Assembly (NCBI RefSeq): GCF_900113955.1 | Contig: NZ_FORH01000008.1 | Coordinates: 186,001 to 250,000, forward strand | Direction: 5' to 3' | DNA: 64,000 nt | DNA from: Celeribacter neptunius | GTDB lineage: Bacteria > Pseudomonadota > Alphaproteobacteria > Rhodobacterales > Rhodobacteraceae | Part shown: positions 1 through 7,536 of the stretch, piece after piece | Layout of the letters: the number at the start of each line of letters is the position of its first letter | Numbering within the stretch: position 1 is the stretch's first letter | Program-made: the position numbers and the translations under genes | The notes under the pieces: generated by a model | What the model was told of the DNA's origin: nothing | Seen by the model: the letters and a program-made list of their open reading frames with translations, nothing else | Database searches by the model: none

Positions 1-60
1 AACCTCGCGCCGGGTCTTCATGCCCTGATCGAATTTTTCGCTCACGTTTTTCCCGGTCAT
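1..60 (-). CDS. pcaC: 4-carboxymuconolactone decarboxylase, N-terminal fragment
   Basis: Only the first 20 codons are inside the window; the gene continues beyond position 1. The reverse strand reads MTGKN followed by VSEKFDQGMKTRREV, which I recognise as the start of PcaC (gamma-carboxymuconolactone decarboxylase, protocatechuate branch of the beta-ketoadipate pathway). Its ATG overlaps the stop of pcaD as ATGA, so the two are translationally coupled. A GTG at the V of VSEKF is an alternative start closer to the usual PcaC N-terminus. The remaining pca genes of this operon are probably just outside the window. Confidence 0.8.
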   Translation of the reverse strand, partial: MTGKNVSEKFDQGMKTRREV

Positions 61-839
61 GCCGCGATCCTTTCCACGAATTTCATCACGGCCTCGGTAA
101 AGGCCTCGGGCGCCTCTATGGCGGGCAGGTGCCCGGTGTCTTCGAACATCACCAGATCGGCGCGCGGGAGCGCCCGGGCCAAGGCTTCGACCACCTCGGG
201 CGGGGTCGCCAGATCGTGTTTGCCGGCCAAGACCAGCGCCGGTTGGGTGATCTCGGGCAGGCGATCAGAAATATCGGTGCCGGCAATCGCGGCACAGGTG
301 GCGATATAGCCTTCCTGATCGGTGCGGGCCAAAAGCGTGCGCCAGAGCGCGGCATTCGGGTTTGCGAGCATCTTCGGCCCGAACCAGCGCGGCAGCACGC
401 CCCCGGCCATCGCCGCCATGCCGGTCTCGCGAATGGCGGCGATCCGGGCGTGCCAGCCATCTGCCGGGCCGAGTTTCGGCGCGGTGTTGGACAGCACCAG
501 ACCGGTGACGCGCTCCGGCGCCATCAGCGCCACATGCTGCGCGATCAGACCGCCGATGGAACAGCCAATGAGAATGGCATTTGCGGGCCCCGCCTCATCC
601 ATCGCCGCGATCACGTCTTCGGCCAGCTCCGGGATTCCATAGCCCTCAGGCGCGGTTTCCGACAAGCCGTGACCGCGCTTGTCCATGCGCAGCGTGACCC
701 AACTTGGCGGCAGGTGGCCACAGACCTCGTCCCACATCCGAAGATCGGTTCCCAAGGAGTTGATGAACACAAGAGCGGGGCCGGTGCCGCCCTTGTGGTG
801 CAGATGCATGGTGCCCCAGTCGCGTTTCAGTGCGTGCAT
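57..839 (-). CDS. pcaD: 3-oxoadipate enol-lactonase
   Basis: Alpha/beta hydrolase of 260 residues, the usual PcaD length, hydrolysing beta-ketoadipate enol-lactone to beta-ketoadipate in the cytoplasm. The nucleophile elbow GCSIGG places Ser94, and the likely acid and base are Asp209 (GKHD) and His237 (DTGH). The start is preceded by GAAGAGG at normal spacing. It is the first gene of the operon running into pcaC (ATGA overlap) and is divergent from pcaQ. The PcaQ-type site at 912-927 lies in the shared promoter region. Family assignment rests on both sequence and context; a generic hydrolase annotation would miss the pathway. Confidence 0.93.
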   Translation of the reverse strand: MHALKRDWGTMHLHHKGGTGPALVFINSLGTDLRMWDEVCGHLPPSWVTLRMDKRGHGLSETAPEGYGIPELAEDVIAAMDEAGPANAILIGCSIGGLIAQHVALMAPERVTGLVLSNTAPKLGPADGWHARIAAIRETGMAAMAGGVLPRWFGPKMLANPNAALWRTLLARTDQEGYIATCAAIAGTDISDRLPEITQPALVLAGKHDLATPPEVVEALARALPRADLVMFEDTGHLPAIEAPEAFTEAVMKFVERIAA

Positions 840-911
840 GGAATCCTCTTCCCTTTTGCTCAGATTGCCATAATTGTTTTCCCCTTAAAAATACAATATG
901 ACGTCATTGAT

Positions 912-927
912 ATAACCAAATGGATAT
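912..927. promoter_or_regulatory. Candidate PcaQ operator
   Basis: ATAACC-AAAT-GGATAT in the pcaD-pcaQ intergenic region. The PcaQ motif described in rhizobia is ATAACC-N4-GGTTAA. The left half matches exactly and the spacing is right; the right half keeps GG and the A/T pattern. It ends 7 bp before the pcaQ start, which suits autoregulation together with activation of pcaDC. Confidence 0.6.
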
Positions 928-933
928 GAGTGA

Positions 934-1851
934 ATGGCGCTGCCCAATGGTCTGAAACTTCGTCATCTCGAGGCCTTTCTCGCCGTTGCCGAGGCCGGCA
1001 CGATTTCGGCCGCCGCCAGAGCGCGGCATGTCTCGCAACCGGCGCTGTCGAAGACCATTGCCGAGCTGGAGACCCAGCTGGGCACGCCTTTGTTCGATCG
1101 TTTGGGGCGTCGGGTGGTGCTGACCCCGGCGGGAGAGGGGTTTCGCCGCCATGCGCTCGCCTCCTTGCAAAGCCTCGAGGCCGGGGTGCGCGCACTCACC
1201 GGTGGCGGCCGCCTGGATGTGGTCAAGGTCGGCGTGCTGCCGACCGTGGCGAGCGGGCTGTTTCCCTCCGTGGCGCTGGAATTTTCGGAGCTCAGGCCGG
1301 ATGCCCGCATCGCCGTGATCACCGGGCCGAACCGCTACCTGATCGAGCGGATGCGCTCGGGCGGCTTGGATCTCGTGGTCGGGCGGATGGCGCCGGCACG
1401 CGAGATGGCCGGGCTGTCCTTTGAGTATCTCTATGACGAGACCGTCTATCTGGTGGCGCGCAGGGATCATCCGGGGCTGGGTCTTTCGCCGGTCGAGGCG
1501 CTCAGGCGCTACCCGGTGATCCTGCCCAATCCCGGCTCGATCATTCGCCAGCAGGTGATGCAATATCTGATTGCCTCGGGGCTTGATGAAAGTGTGAACG
1601 TGCGGTTCGAGACCGTGGCGCGGCCCGTCGGCCTGCCTTTGGTGGAGCGCTCAGACATGCTCTGGTTCATCTCGCGCGGCGTCGTTGAACGCGAGCTTGC
1701 CGAGGGGCGGATCGCGACCTTGGATCTCGGTGTCGATTACCTCACCGGCGCGGTGGGGCTGACCCGGAAATTCGATTTCACCCGCGACAGCCCGGCGGAT
1801 TTTCTCGCCAGCCTGTTGCATCGGCGGGCGAAGGATTTCTCCGCCCGCTGA
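934..1851 (+). CDS. pcaQ: LysR-type activator of the pca genes
   Basis: LysR-type regulator of 305 residues. The N-terminal winged helix-turn-helix spans about residues 8-66 (LRHLEAFLAVAEAGTISAAA and the ...QPALSKTI recognition helix). The C-terminal effector-binding domain follows from about residue 95. Divergence from pcaD, the PcaQ-like site in the intergenic DNA and the nearby pcaIJF identify it as PcaQ, which in other alphaproteobacteria responds to beta-carboxy-cis,cis-muconate. No clear Shine-Dalgarno sequence is seen before the ATG, so the exact start is slightly uncertain. It is convergent with pcaF, with a strong hairpin between them. Confidence 0.9.
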   Translation: MALPNGLKLRHLEAFLAVAEAGTISAAARARHVSQPALSKTIAELETQLGTPLFDRLGRRVVLTPAGEGFRRHALASLQSLEAGVRALTGGGRLDVVKVGVLPTVASGLFPSVALEFSELRPDARIAVITGPNRYLIERMRSGGLDLVVGRMAPAREMAGLSFEYLYDETVYLVARRDHPGLGLSPVEALRRYPVILPNPGSIIRQQVMQYLIASGLDESVNVRFETVARPVGLPLVERSDMLWFISRGVVERELAEGRIATLDLGVDYLTGAVGLTRKFDFTRDSPADFLASLLHRRAKDFSAR

Positions 1852-1872
1852 GTGCCTTCAAATGAGGGCTGT

Positions 1873-1920
1873 GCCTGCCGAGGGGCAGGCGGGCGCCGCC
1901 CGGCGTTGCCGCCGGGCGGC
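1873..1920. terminator. Two hairpins between convergent pcaQ and pcaF
   Basis: A 7-bp stem (GCCTGCC-GAGG-GGCAGGC, 1873-1890) is followed by a perfect 11-bp stem (GCCGCCCGGCG at 1895-1905 pairing with 1910-1920, loop TTGC). There is no U-tract, but the position between two converging genes suggests a bidirectional terminator. Confidence 0.6.
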
Positions 1921-1937
1921 AGGTCTGGGAGTGCGCG

Positions 1938-3137
1938 TTACACCGCTTCGAGGGCAATCGCGATGCCCTGACCGACGCCGATGCACATGGTCGAGAGCGA
2001 CTTTTCACCGGGTTTCAGCTCCAACATCGCCGTGCCGGTGATCCGGGCGCCGGACATGCCCAGCGGGTGACCGATCGAGATCGCGCCACCGTTCGGGTTC
2101 ACACGCGGGTCGTCATCGGCAATGCCGAGATCGCGCAGCGTCGCGAGGCCTTGCGAGGCGAAGGCCTCATTCAGTTCGATCACCGTGAAGTCTTCCTGTT
2201 TGAGACCCAGACGTGCCATCAGTTTCTTCGAGGCGGGCGCCGGTCCAAAGCCCATGATCCGTGGCGCGACACCGGCGGCGGCCCCGCCCAGCACCTTGGC
2301 AATCGGGGTGAGCCCGTGCTTTTCGGCGGCTTCCTTGGAGGCAAGGATCAGCGCCGCGGCGCCATCGTTGACGCCCGAGGAATTACCCGCGGTGATCGTG
2401 CCATCTGCCTTGACGAAGGTCTTGAGCTTGGCCAGGGCCTCGATGGTCGTGGACGGGCGCGGGTGCTCATCCTCGGAGACCACGATGGGATCGCCCTTGC
2501 GCTGCGGAATGGTCACCGGGGTGATTTCTTTCGCCAGACGACCGTTCTCCATCGCCGCGCCCGCCTTTTGTTGCGAGCGCAGGGCAAACAGGTCCTGATC
2601 CTCGCGCGAGATGTTGAAATCCTCCGCGACGTTCTCGGCGGTCTCCGGCATGGAATCGACGCCGTATTGCGCTTTCATCAGCTTGTTGACGAAGCGCCAG
2701 CCAATCGTGGTGTCATAGATGGCATTGGTACGGGTGAAGGCGGTTTCCGCCTTCGGCATCACGAAGGGGGCGCGGGACATGCTCTCGACGCCACCGGCGA
2801 CGATCAGATCGGCTTCACCGGCCTTGATCGCGCGGGCGCCGGCGATGATGGCATCCATGCCTGAGCCGCAGAGCCGGTTCATCGTCGTGCCCGACACGGT
2901 CTCTGGATAGCCCGCCAGCAGCAGCGACATGCGCGCGACGTTGCGGTTGTCTTCGCCGGCCTGGTTGGCACAGCCAAAGATCACGTCATCGATCGCCGCG
3001 AGATCCATCGACGGGTTGCGCTCCGCCAGAGCTTTCAACGGGATCGCGCCGAGATCATCGGCCCGGACGGAAGACAGTGCGCCGCCGTAACGGCCCACGG
3101 GGGTGCGGATATAGTCGCAGATATAGACGTCGGTCAT
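1938..3137 (-). CDS. pcaF: 3-oxoadipyl-CoA thiolase
   Basis: Thiolase of 399 residues that cleaves beta-ketoadipyl-CoA to succinyl-CoA and acetyl-CoA, the last step of the pathway. Visible motifs are the acyl-binding cysteine in NRLCGSGMDA (about residue 90), the GHPLG histidine motif near residue 350, and the C-terminal CIGVGQG catalytic cysteine. I chose the ATG at 3137 because AAGGAGG lies 7 nt upstream; a GTG one codon earlier would leave only 4 nt. It is the third gene of pcaI-pcaJ-pcaF, 12 bp after pcaJ. Confidence 0.95.
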   Translation of the reverse strand: MTDVYICDYIRTPVGRYGGALSSVRADDLGAIPLKALAERNPSMDLAAIDDVIFGCANQAGEDNRNVARMSLLLAGYPETVSGTTMNRLCGSGMDAIIAGARAIKAGEADLIVAGGVESMSRAPFVMPKAETAFTRTNAIYDTTIGWRFVNKLMKAQYGVDSMPETAENVAEDFNISREDQDLFALRSQQKAGAAMENGRLAKEITPVTIPQRKGDPIVVSEDEHPRPSTTIEALAKLKTFVKADGTITAGNSSGVNDGAAALILASKEAAEKHGLTPIAKVLGGAAAGVAPRIMGFGPAPASKKLMARLGLKQEDFTVIELNEAFASQGLATLRDLGIADDDPRVNPNGGAISIGHPLGMSGARITGTAMLELKPGEKSLSTMCIGVGQGIAIALEAV

Positions 3138-3149
3138 CACAGGTCCTCC

Positions 3150-3842
3150 TTACAAATCTTGCGGAACAATCAGGTCAAGAACGTCGCCGTCGGTGTGGAG
3201 CGTCGCGCCCGTCACCGCTTGCAGTTCTTCCATGGAAATCTGCGGCAGTTTTTCGCGCAGAATGAATTTGCCGCCTTCGATGTCGATCACCGCGAGCGAT
3301 GTGTAGACACGGGTCACACAGCCGACGCCGGTCAAAGGGAAGGTGCAGGTTTCGACCAGTTTCGGCTGGCCTTTCTTGGTGACGTGATCGGTGACCACGG
3401 CGACGCGTTTGGCGCCATGCACCAGATCCATTGCGCCGCCCACGGCTGGGACACCTTTGGAGCCCACGCGCCAGTTCGCCAGATCGCCGTTTTGCGCGAT
3501 CTGATAGGCGCCCAGCACGGCGAGATCGAGATGCCCGCCGCGGACCATGGAAAAACTGTCGGCATGGTGAAAGAACGACGCGCCCGGGTTGAGCGTGATC
3601 GCCTTTTTCCCGGCGTTGATCAGATCCCAGTCCTCTTCGCCCTCGGCAGGCGCCTTGCCGAAGCCCAGCACACCATTTTCGGTGTGATAGGTAACATCGC
3701 GGCCCTCGGGTTGGAACTTGGCGATCATCTCGGGAAAGCCGATACCGAGGTTCACATAAGAGCCGTCTTCGATATCCTGCGCGGCGCGCCAGGCGATCTG
3801 GGCGTTGGAGAGCTGATCTTCGAGAATGTTGAAATCGGACAT
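3150..3842 (-). CDS. pcaJ: 3-oxoadipate CoA-transferase subunit B
   Basis: Beta subunit (230 residues) of succinyl-CoA:3-oxoadipate CoA-transferase, which activates beta-ketoadipate before thiolysis. The catalytic glutamate sits in the HTENGVLG motif. The family GxGFP element is present as NLGIGFPE. Its ATG overlaps the pcaI stop as ATGA, as expected for the two subunits of one heteromer. Confidence 0.94.
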   Translation of the reverse strand: MSDFNILEDQLSNAQIAWRAAQDIEDGSYVNLGIGFPEMIAKFQPEGRDVTYHTENGVLGFGKAPAEGEEDWDLINAGKKAITLNPGASFFHHADSFSMVRGGHLDLAVLGAYQIAQNGDLANWRVGSKGVPAVGGAMDLVHGAKRVAVVTDHVTKKGQPKLVETCTFPLTGVGCVTRVYTSLAVIDIEGGKFILREKLPQISMEELQAVTGATLHTDGDVLDLIVPQDL

Positions 3843-4561
3843 CAGTAGACCACTCCCGTGCGCACCAGCACTTCTTCTTGTTGCGGTTCAGAGACTTCGA
3901 CGATCGCGTCGACGAAAATGCCGGGGGTGATCACCTGTTGCGGATCAATGCTGCCCGGTGCGCCCAGCTCGGACACTTGCGCGATGGTCTTGGTGGCGGC
4001 CATGGCCATCAGCGGATTGAAGTTCCGGCCCGCCATGCGATAGGTCATGTTGCCGACCGTGTCGCCCATCTGGCCCTTGATCAGCGCGTAATCGGCCTTG
4101 AGCCAGCTTTCACGCACATACATCTTTCCATCGAATTCCTCGGTCGGCTTGCCCTCCGCAAGTTCGGTGCCGAAGGACGTTGGTGTGTAAAACGCCGGGA
4201 TGCCGGCGCCACGGGCGCGGATGCGCTCGGCCAGCGTGCCCTGCGGCACCAGCTCGAGCTCGATCTCGCCGGCGAGGAATTTCTCGTTGAAGGCTTCGGC
4301 ATTCGAGGACCGCGGGAAGGAACAGATCATCTTCTTGACCATGCCCGCCTTGATCATCGCGGCGATGCCGATATAGCCATTGCCGGCATTGTTGTTGATC
4401 ACGGTGATGTTCTTCGGGCTGCCGGTGGCGCGGAACCGGTCAATGAGCGCGTGAATGAGTTCGATCGGCGCGCCGGAGCCGCCAAAGCCACCGATCATGA
4501 CCTGTGCGCCATCGGGGATCTCCGCGACCGCCTCGGCCACGGTAGAGATGGTTTTATCCAT
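3842..4561 (-). CDS. pcaI: 3-oxoadipate CoA-transferase subunit A
   Basis: Alpha subunit of 239 residues. The GGFGGSGAP CoA-binding glycine loop lies near residues 24-32 (family GGFG), followed by NNNAGNG. The reading frame is open upstream to 4798, but AAGGAGAG precedes the ATG at 4561 and homologues start with the same MDKTIS-like sequence, so the upstream part is not coding. It is the first gene of pcaIJF and divergent from the IclR regulator. The 61-106 bp intergenic region (depending on the regulator start) must hold the pcaIJF promoter. Confidence 0.94.
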   Translation of the reverse strand: MDKTISTVAEAVAEIPDGAQVMIGGFGGSGAPIELIHALIDRFRATGSPKNITVINNNAGNGYIGIAAMIKAGMVKKMICSFPRSSNAEAFNEKFLAGEIELELVPQGTLAERIRARGAGIPAFYTPTSFGTELAEGKPTEEFDGKMYVRESWLKADYALIKGQMGDTVGNMTYRMAGRNFNPLMAMAATKTIAQVSELGAPGSIDPQQVITPGIFVDAIVEVSEPQQEEVLVRTGVVY

Positions 4562-4622
4562 GAGTCTCTCCTTATGATTGCTCCTGATGTAGACCTCAGG
4601 ACCGGAGAGGCGAAGGTGTTTT

Positions 4623-4676
4623 GTGCGCATGTTGACATTTGTTCGGATCTCGACAAATCTCGTGCGCATGACGAAC
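4623..4676. promoter_or_regulatory. Candidate PcaR/PcaU-type operator repeats
   Basis: GTGCGCATG occurs twice, at 4623-4631 and 4662-4670. The reverse complement of 4662-4676 (GTTCGTCATGCGCAC) matches the PcaR/PcaU box GTTCGATAATCGCAC at 11 of 15 positions. A weaker copy starts with GTTCGGATCTCGA at 4641. TTGACA at 4632-4637 could be a -35 element for the regulator gene. The repeats overlap its possible starts, consistent with autorepression and control of pcaIJF. Confidence 0.5.
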
Positions 4677-5426
4677 AAATCTTCTGATACGATCTCCTCT
4701 CTGGCGAAAGGGCTGCGGGTGCTCGAATGTTTCGGGGCGAAAACCCCGAAGCTCTCGATCACCGATGTCTCGAAAATGACCGGGCTCGACCGCGCCACCG
4801 CGCGGCGCTGTCTGTTGACGCTGCATGCCGAGGGCTATGCCGATTACGATGGCAAATTCTTCACTCTGACACCGCGCACGCTGCGGCTCGGCATGGGGGC
4901 GATCTCGTCCCTGCCGCTGCCACAGATCGTTCAGCCCTGGCTCGACCAGCTCACCGAACAGATCGGCCAGAGCTGTTCCGTGTCCATTCTCGACGGCACC
5001 GAGATCGTCTATCTCGCCCGTGCGGCGCAGAAACGCGTCATGTCGATCGGGCTGATGCCCGGCTCGCGCCTGCCGGCGCATTGCACCTCGATGGGGCGGG
5101 TCCTCTTGGCGGCGCTGCCCGAGGACGAGGCGCGGGCCATTGTCGAGGCCTCGGATCTCTCGCCGCGCACCCGGTTCAGCGTCACCGAGCCGGACGAGGT
5201 GATGAAACGCCTCGAAGAGGTGCGCAGCCAGGGCTATGCGATCATCGATCAGGAGGTGGAAATCGGTCTGCGCTCCATCGCCGTGCCGCTGGTGGACGGG
5301 CGCGGTGCGGTGGTGGCCGCGCTCAACACCGGCATGGCCGCGACACAGGACAAGGTGGAGGCATTGGTGCCGATCTACCTGCCGCGCCTGTTGAACGTGC
5401 AATCGGGGCTGCGCCGGGTGTTGTGA
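4668..5426 (+). CDS. pcaR: IclR-family regulator of pcaIJF
   Basis: IclR-type regulator of about 252 residues. An N-terminal winged helix-turn-helix (about residues 8-70, with SITDVSKMTGLDRATARRCL) is followed by the IclR effector domain containing GSRLPAHCTSMGRVLLAAL and the C-terminal DQEVEIGLRSIAVP element. Divergence from pcaIJF and PcaR-box-like repeats support a PcaR/PcaU role, sensing beta-ketoadipate or protocatechuate. The start is uncertain: the ATG at 4668 fits family length but has no Shine-Dalgarno sequence, whereas a GTG at 4623 has GAAGG 6 nt upstream and would add 15 residues. It is convergent with bioN, only 12 bp away. Confidence 0.85.
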   Translation: MTNKSSDTISSLAKGLRVLECFGAKTPKLSITDVSKMTGLDRATARRCLLTLHAEGYADYDGKFFTLTPRTLRLGMGAISSLPLPQIVQPWLDQLTEQIGQSCSVSILDGTEIVYLARAAQKRVMSIGLMPGSRLPAHCTSMGRVLLAALPEDEARAIVEASDLSPRTRFSVTEPDEVMKRLEEVRSQGYAIIDQEVEIGLRSIAVPLVDGRGAVVAALNTGMAATQDKVEALVPIYLPRLLNVQSGLRRVL

Positions 5427-5438
5427 CGCGGCGAGCGC

Positions 5439-6032
5439 TCAGTCCAGGGATCTGGCCTCGATCGCTTCGGCGATCTCGTCGGCGGATTTGAGCACGCGCA
5501 CCACCAGCGGGGCGACGAGGGCCAAAAGGCTGCGTTCGATGCCGCGGGCGCGCTGGGCCTCGCGCACCTCTTCGAACTGATCGCGGATCATCGGGATGAA
5601 GCGCCACACCAGCGAGATCGCCAGCGCGATCTTGTCCTTCGGCAGCCATTTGGGGGCACGGGACAGGAGCGCCAGAATGCCGTCGGTGAACTCGCTTGCC
5701 TTGGTCGTATAGGTCACCAGAGCGGCGGCCATCAAAAGCGCGATGAGACGCAGCGTGACGAATGCGGCCATGGCGAGATCTTCGAGCCAGAGCTGGGCCG
5801 CAAAGATGATCACGAGCACATAGAGCGCCGGGCGGACGGCATCGAAAGCATGGCGCGGGCGCAACCCGGCGATGCCGTAGCCAAGCGCGATGAGCAACAG
5901 CCCAAGCCCGAGCATCAGCGAATGCGACACCACGAACAGGGCCGTGCAATAGAGAAACAACAGCGCGAGCTTCCAGGCCGGGCGCATCCGGTGCAATGCA
6001 CTCGCGCCGGGAATATAGAGATCGCTCAGCAT
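5439..6032 (-). CDS. bioN: Biotin ECF transporter, transmembrane coupling protein
   Basis: Energy-coupling-factor T component (197 residues, CbiQ/BioN family). Several hydrophobic helices fill the first 120 residues. The cytoplasmic coupling helices end in the characteristic Ala-Arg-Gly type motifs: AQRARG near residue 165 and EARSLD at the C-terminus. It links the ATPase BioM to the substrate-binding protein BioY. It is the last gene of bioY-bioM-bioN, 4 bp after bioM. The vitamin specificity comes from the neighbouring bioY, not from this gene. Confidence 0.88.
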   Translation of the reverse strand: MLSDLYIPGASALHRMRPAWKLALLFLYCTALFVVSHSLMLGLGLLLIALGYGIAGLRPRHAFDAVRPALYVLVIIFAAQLWLEDLAMAAFVTLRLIALLMAAALVTYTTKASEFTDGILALLSRAPKWLPKDKIALAISLVWRFIPMIRDQFEEVREAQRARGIERSLLALVAPLVVRVLKSADEIAEAIEARSLD

Positions 6033-6036
6033 CGGC

Positions 6037-6708
6037 TCAGCCCTTTGCCCGGGCGAGACAGCGGTCCCGATAGGCCGGGATCACCTCGGATGGCGTACCA
6101 TCGGCAAAGACCGTCCCGCCCTCGATATGCAGGATGCGGTCGAACCCCATCAGCAGCTCAAGATCATGGGAGACCATGACGGCGGGCTGGGGCAGGGCGG
6201 CGAGCATATCCATGAAGCGCAGCTTGTTGGGCAGGTCCAACAGCGTGGTCGGCTCGTCGAACACGATGAGATCGGGCCGGGTGACCAGCACGCCCGCCAG
6301 CGCCACCATCTGCTTCTCGCCGCCCGAGAGCTGATGCGTCAGGCGGGCGCGCAGATGGGCGATCGACAGGGTCTCCAGAACCTCGTCGATCCGGGTCTGG
6401 ATTTCGGCTTTCGAGAGCTTGCGGGACTTGAGGCCAAAGGCCAGATCTTCCTCGACCATCGGATAGACGATCTGATTGTCCGGGTTCTGGAACACGAAAC
6501 CGACATGGCGGCGCAGATCGTCCCCCCAGCCTTCGGCCCGGATCGTGCCGGAGGTCGGTTTTTGCAGGCCGTTGAACAGCCGCAGGAAAGTGCTCTTGCC
6601 GGAGCCGTTCTCACCGATCACGCCGATCCGTTTCTCGGTGAGGCTGAGGCTGATCTCCGACAGGATCCGGCGACTGCCTTTGGTGACGCAAACCCTGTCG
6701 AAAATCAT
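6037..6708 (-). CDS. bioM: Biotin ECF transporter, ATP-binding protein
   Basis: ABC ATPase of 223 residues. Walker A is GENGSGKST, the Q-loop lies in FVFQNPDNQI, the signature is LSGGEKQ, Walker B is LIVFDEPTTLLD and the switch histidine is in MVSHDLE. FQNPDNQ is typical of ECF A components. It powers biotin uptake with BioN and BioY. Confidence 0.92.
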   Translation of the reverse strand: MIFDRVCVTKGSRRILSEISLSLTEKRIGVIGENGSGKSTFLRLFNGLQKPTSGTIRAEGWGDDLRRHVGFVFQNPDNQIVYPMVEEDLAFGLKSRKLSKAEIQTRIDEVLETLSIAHLRARLTHQLSGGEKQMVALAGVLVTRPDLIVFDEPTTLLDLPNKLRFMDMLAALPQPAVMVSHDLELLMGFDRILHIEGGTVFADGTPSEVIPAYRDRCLARAKG

Positions 6709-6733
6709 AGTCTTGGTGTCCTTCGTGCAGGCC

Positions 6734-7282
6734 TCAGGCGGCCTGACCGATGATCGGGTAGGATTTCTTCACCGTGACCATCACGGCGGCCGCGATCAGC
6801 GCCTTGACGATGTCGCCGGGGATGAAGGTGACGGAGCCCATGAAAGCTTTCGAGAGCGGCACGTCCGCCATCAGCGAAATGCCCGGGATGCCCAATGCAT
6901 ACATCACGACGATGCCGCCGGCGACACAAATCAGCGTGGCAGAGACAAAGGACAGCCCGTCCCAGAACTTCTCGGTCATCCAGCCGATGGTGAAAGCGGC
7001 GGCGACCCAGCCGGCGAGGAAACCTGCGGTCGGGCCGAAGAAGACCGAGAGACCGCCGCGCCCGCCCGACAGGAGCGGCAGGCCGATGGCGACGAGCACC
7101 AGAAGCAGAATGATCGACAGCGCGCCACGCTTGGCGCCAAGGATGCCACCGGCGAGCATGATGCCGAGAGATTGTGCGGTGATCGGCACCGGCAGAAGCG
7201 GCAGGGTCACCGGCGGAAATACCGCCATGACGGCGGTCAGGGCGGCGAAAAGGGCGATAAGAACGATGTCGCGCGTGGTCAT
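6734..7282 (-). CDS. bioY: Biotin ECF transporter, substrate-binding S component
   Basis: BioY-family membrane protein of 182 residues with about six hydrophobic segments. The biotin-site-associated elements PVPITAQSLGIMLAGGILGAK and FGPTAGFLAGW are visible. I used the ATG at 7282, preceded by AGAGGAC; the frame stays open to 7441 but that extension is not family-like. It is the first gene of the operon. I found no clear BioR-type TTAT..ATAA palindrome upstream. No hairpin is obvious in the 254-bp gap towards arsJ. Confidence 0.93.
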   Translation of the reverse strand: MTTRDIVLIALFAALTAVMAVFPPVTLPLLPVPITAQSLGIMLAGGILGAKRGALSIILLLVLVAIGLPLLSGGRGGLSVFFGPTAGFLAGWVAAAFTIGWMTEKFWDGLSFVSATLICVAGGIVVMYALGIPGISLMADVPLSKAFMGSVTFIPGDIVKALIAAAVMVTVKKSYPIIGQAA

Positions 7283-7536
7283 ATCAGAGTGTCCTCTGTG
7301 CAGGGGATGCCGGATTGACCGGCGTTCATTGGTTATGACGCCGAGTGATAGCCATGCCGCTGCCTTGCGGTAAACCCCTTTTTTGGGACAGGGGCGAGTC
7401 CGGGAGAATGTTCTTTGCAAACCCGCAAGGAGACTATGCAACGTTCCGGGGATGTTGCGGATGTTGCAAAGAATTGCGCGAATTCTCCCGTAAAATCAGA
7501 CCTTTTGGTCAGGAATACCACCGCTGCTTGCGCGGC

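Noticed and set aside
904-1563. 219-codon frame antisense to pcaQ
   Set aside because: Fully inside a clear LysR gene and His/Gln/Arg-rich; no ribosome site.
4562-4798. N-terminal extension of pcaI up to 4798
   Set aside because: It runs antisense through the regulator gene; a perfect Shine-Dalgarno sequence and family start support 4561.
7333-7521. 62-codon frame upstream of bioY
   Set aside because: No ribosome site, no similarity, and it lies across the bioY leader region.
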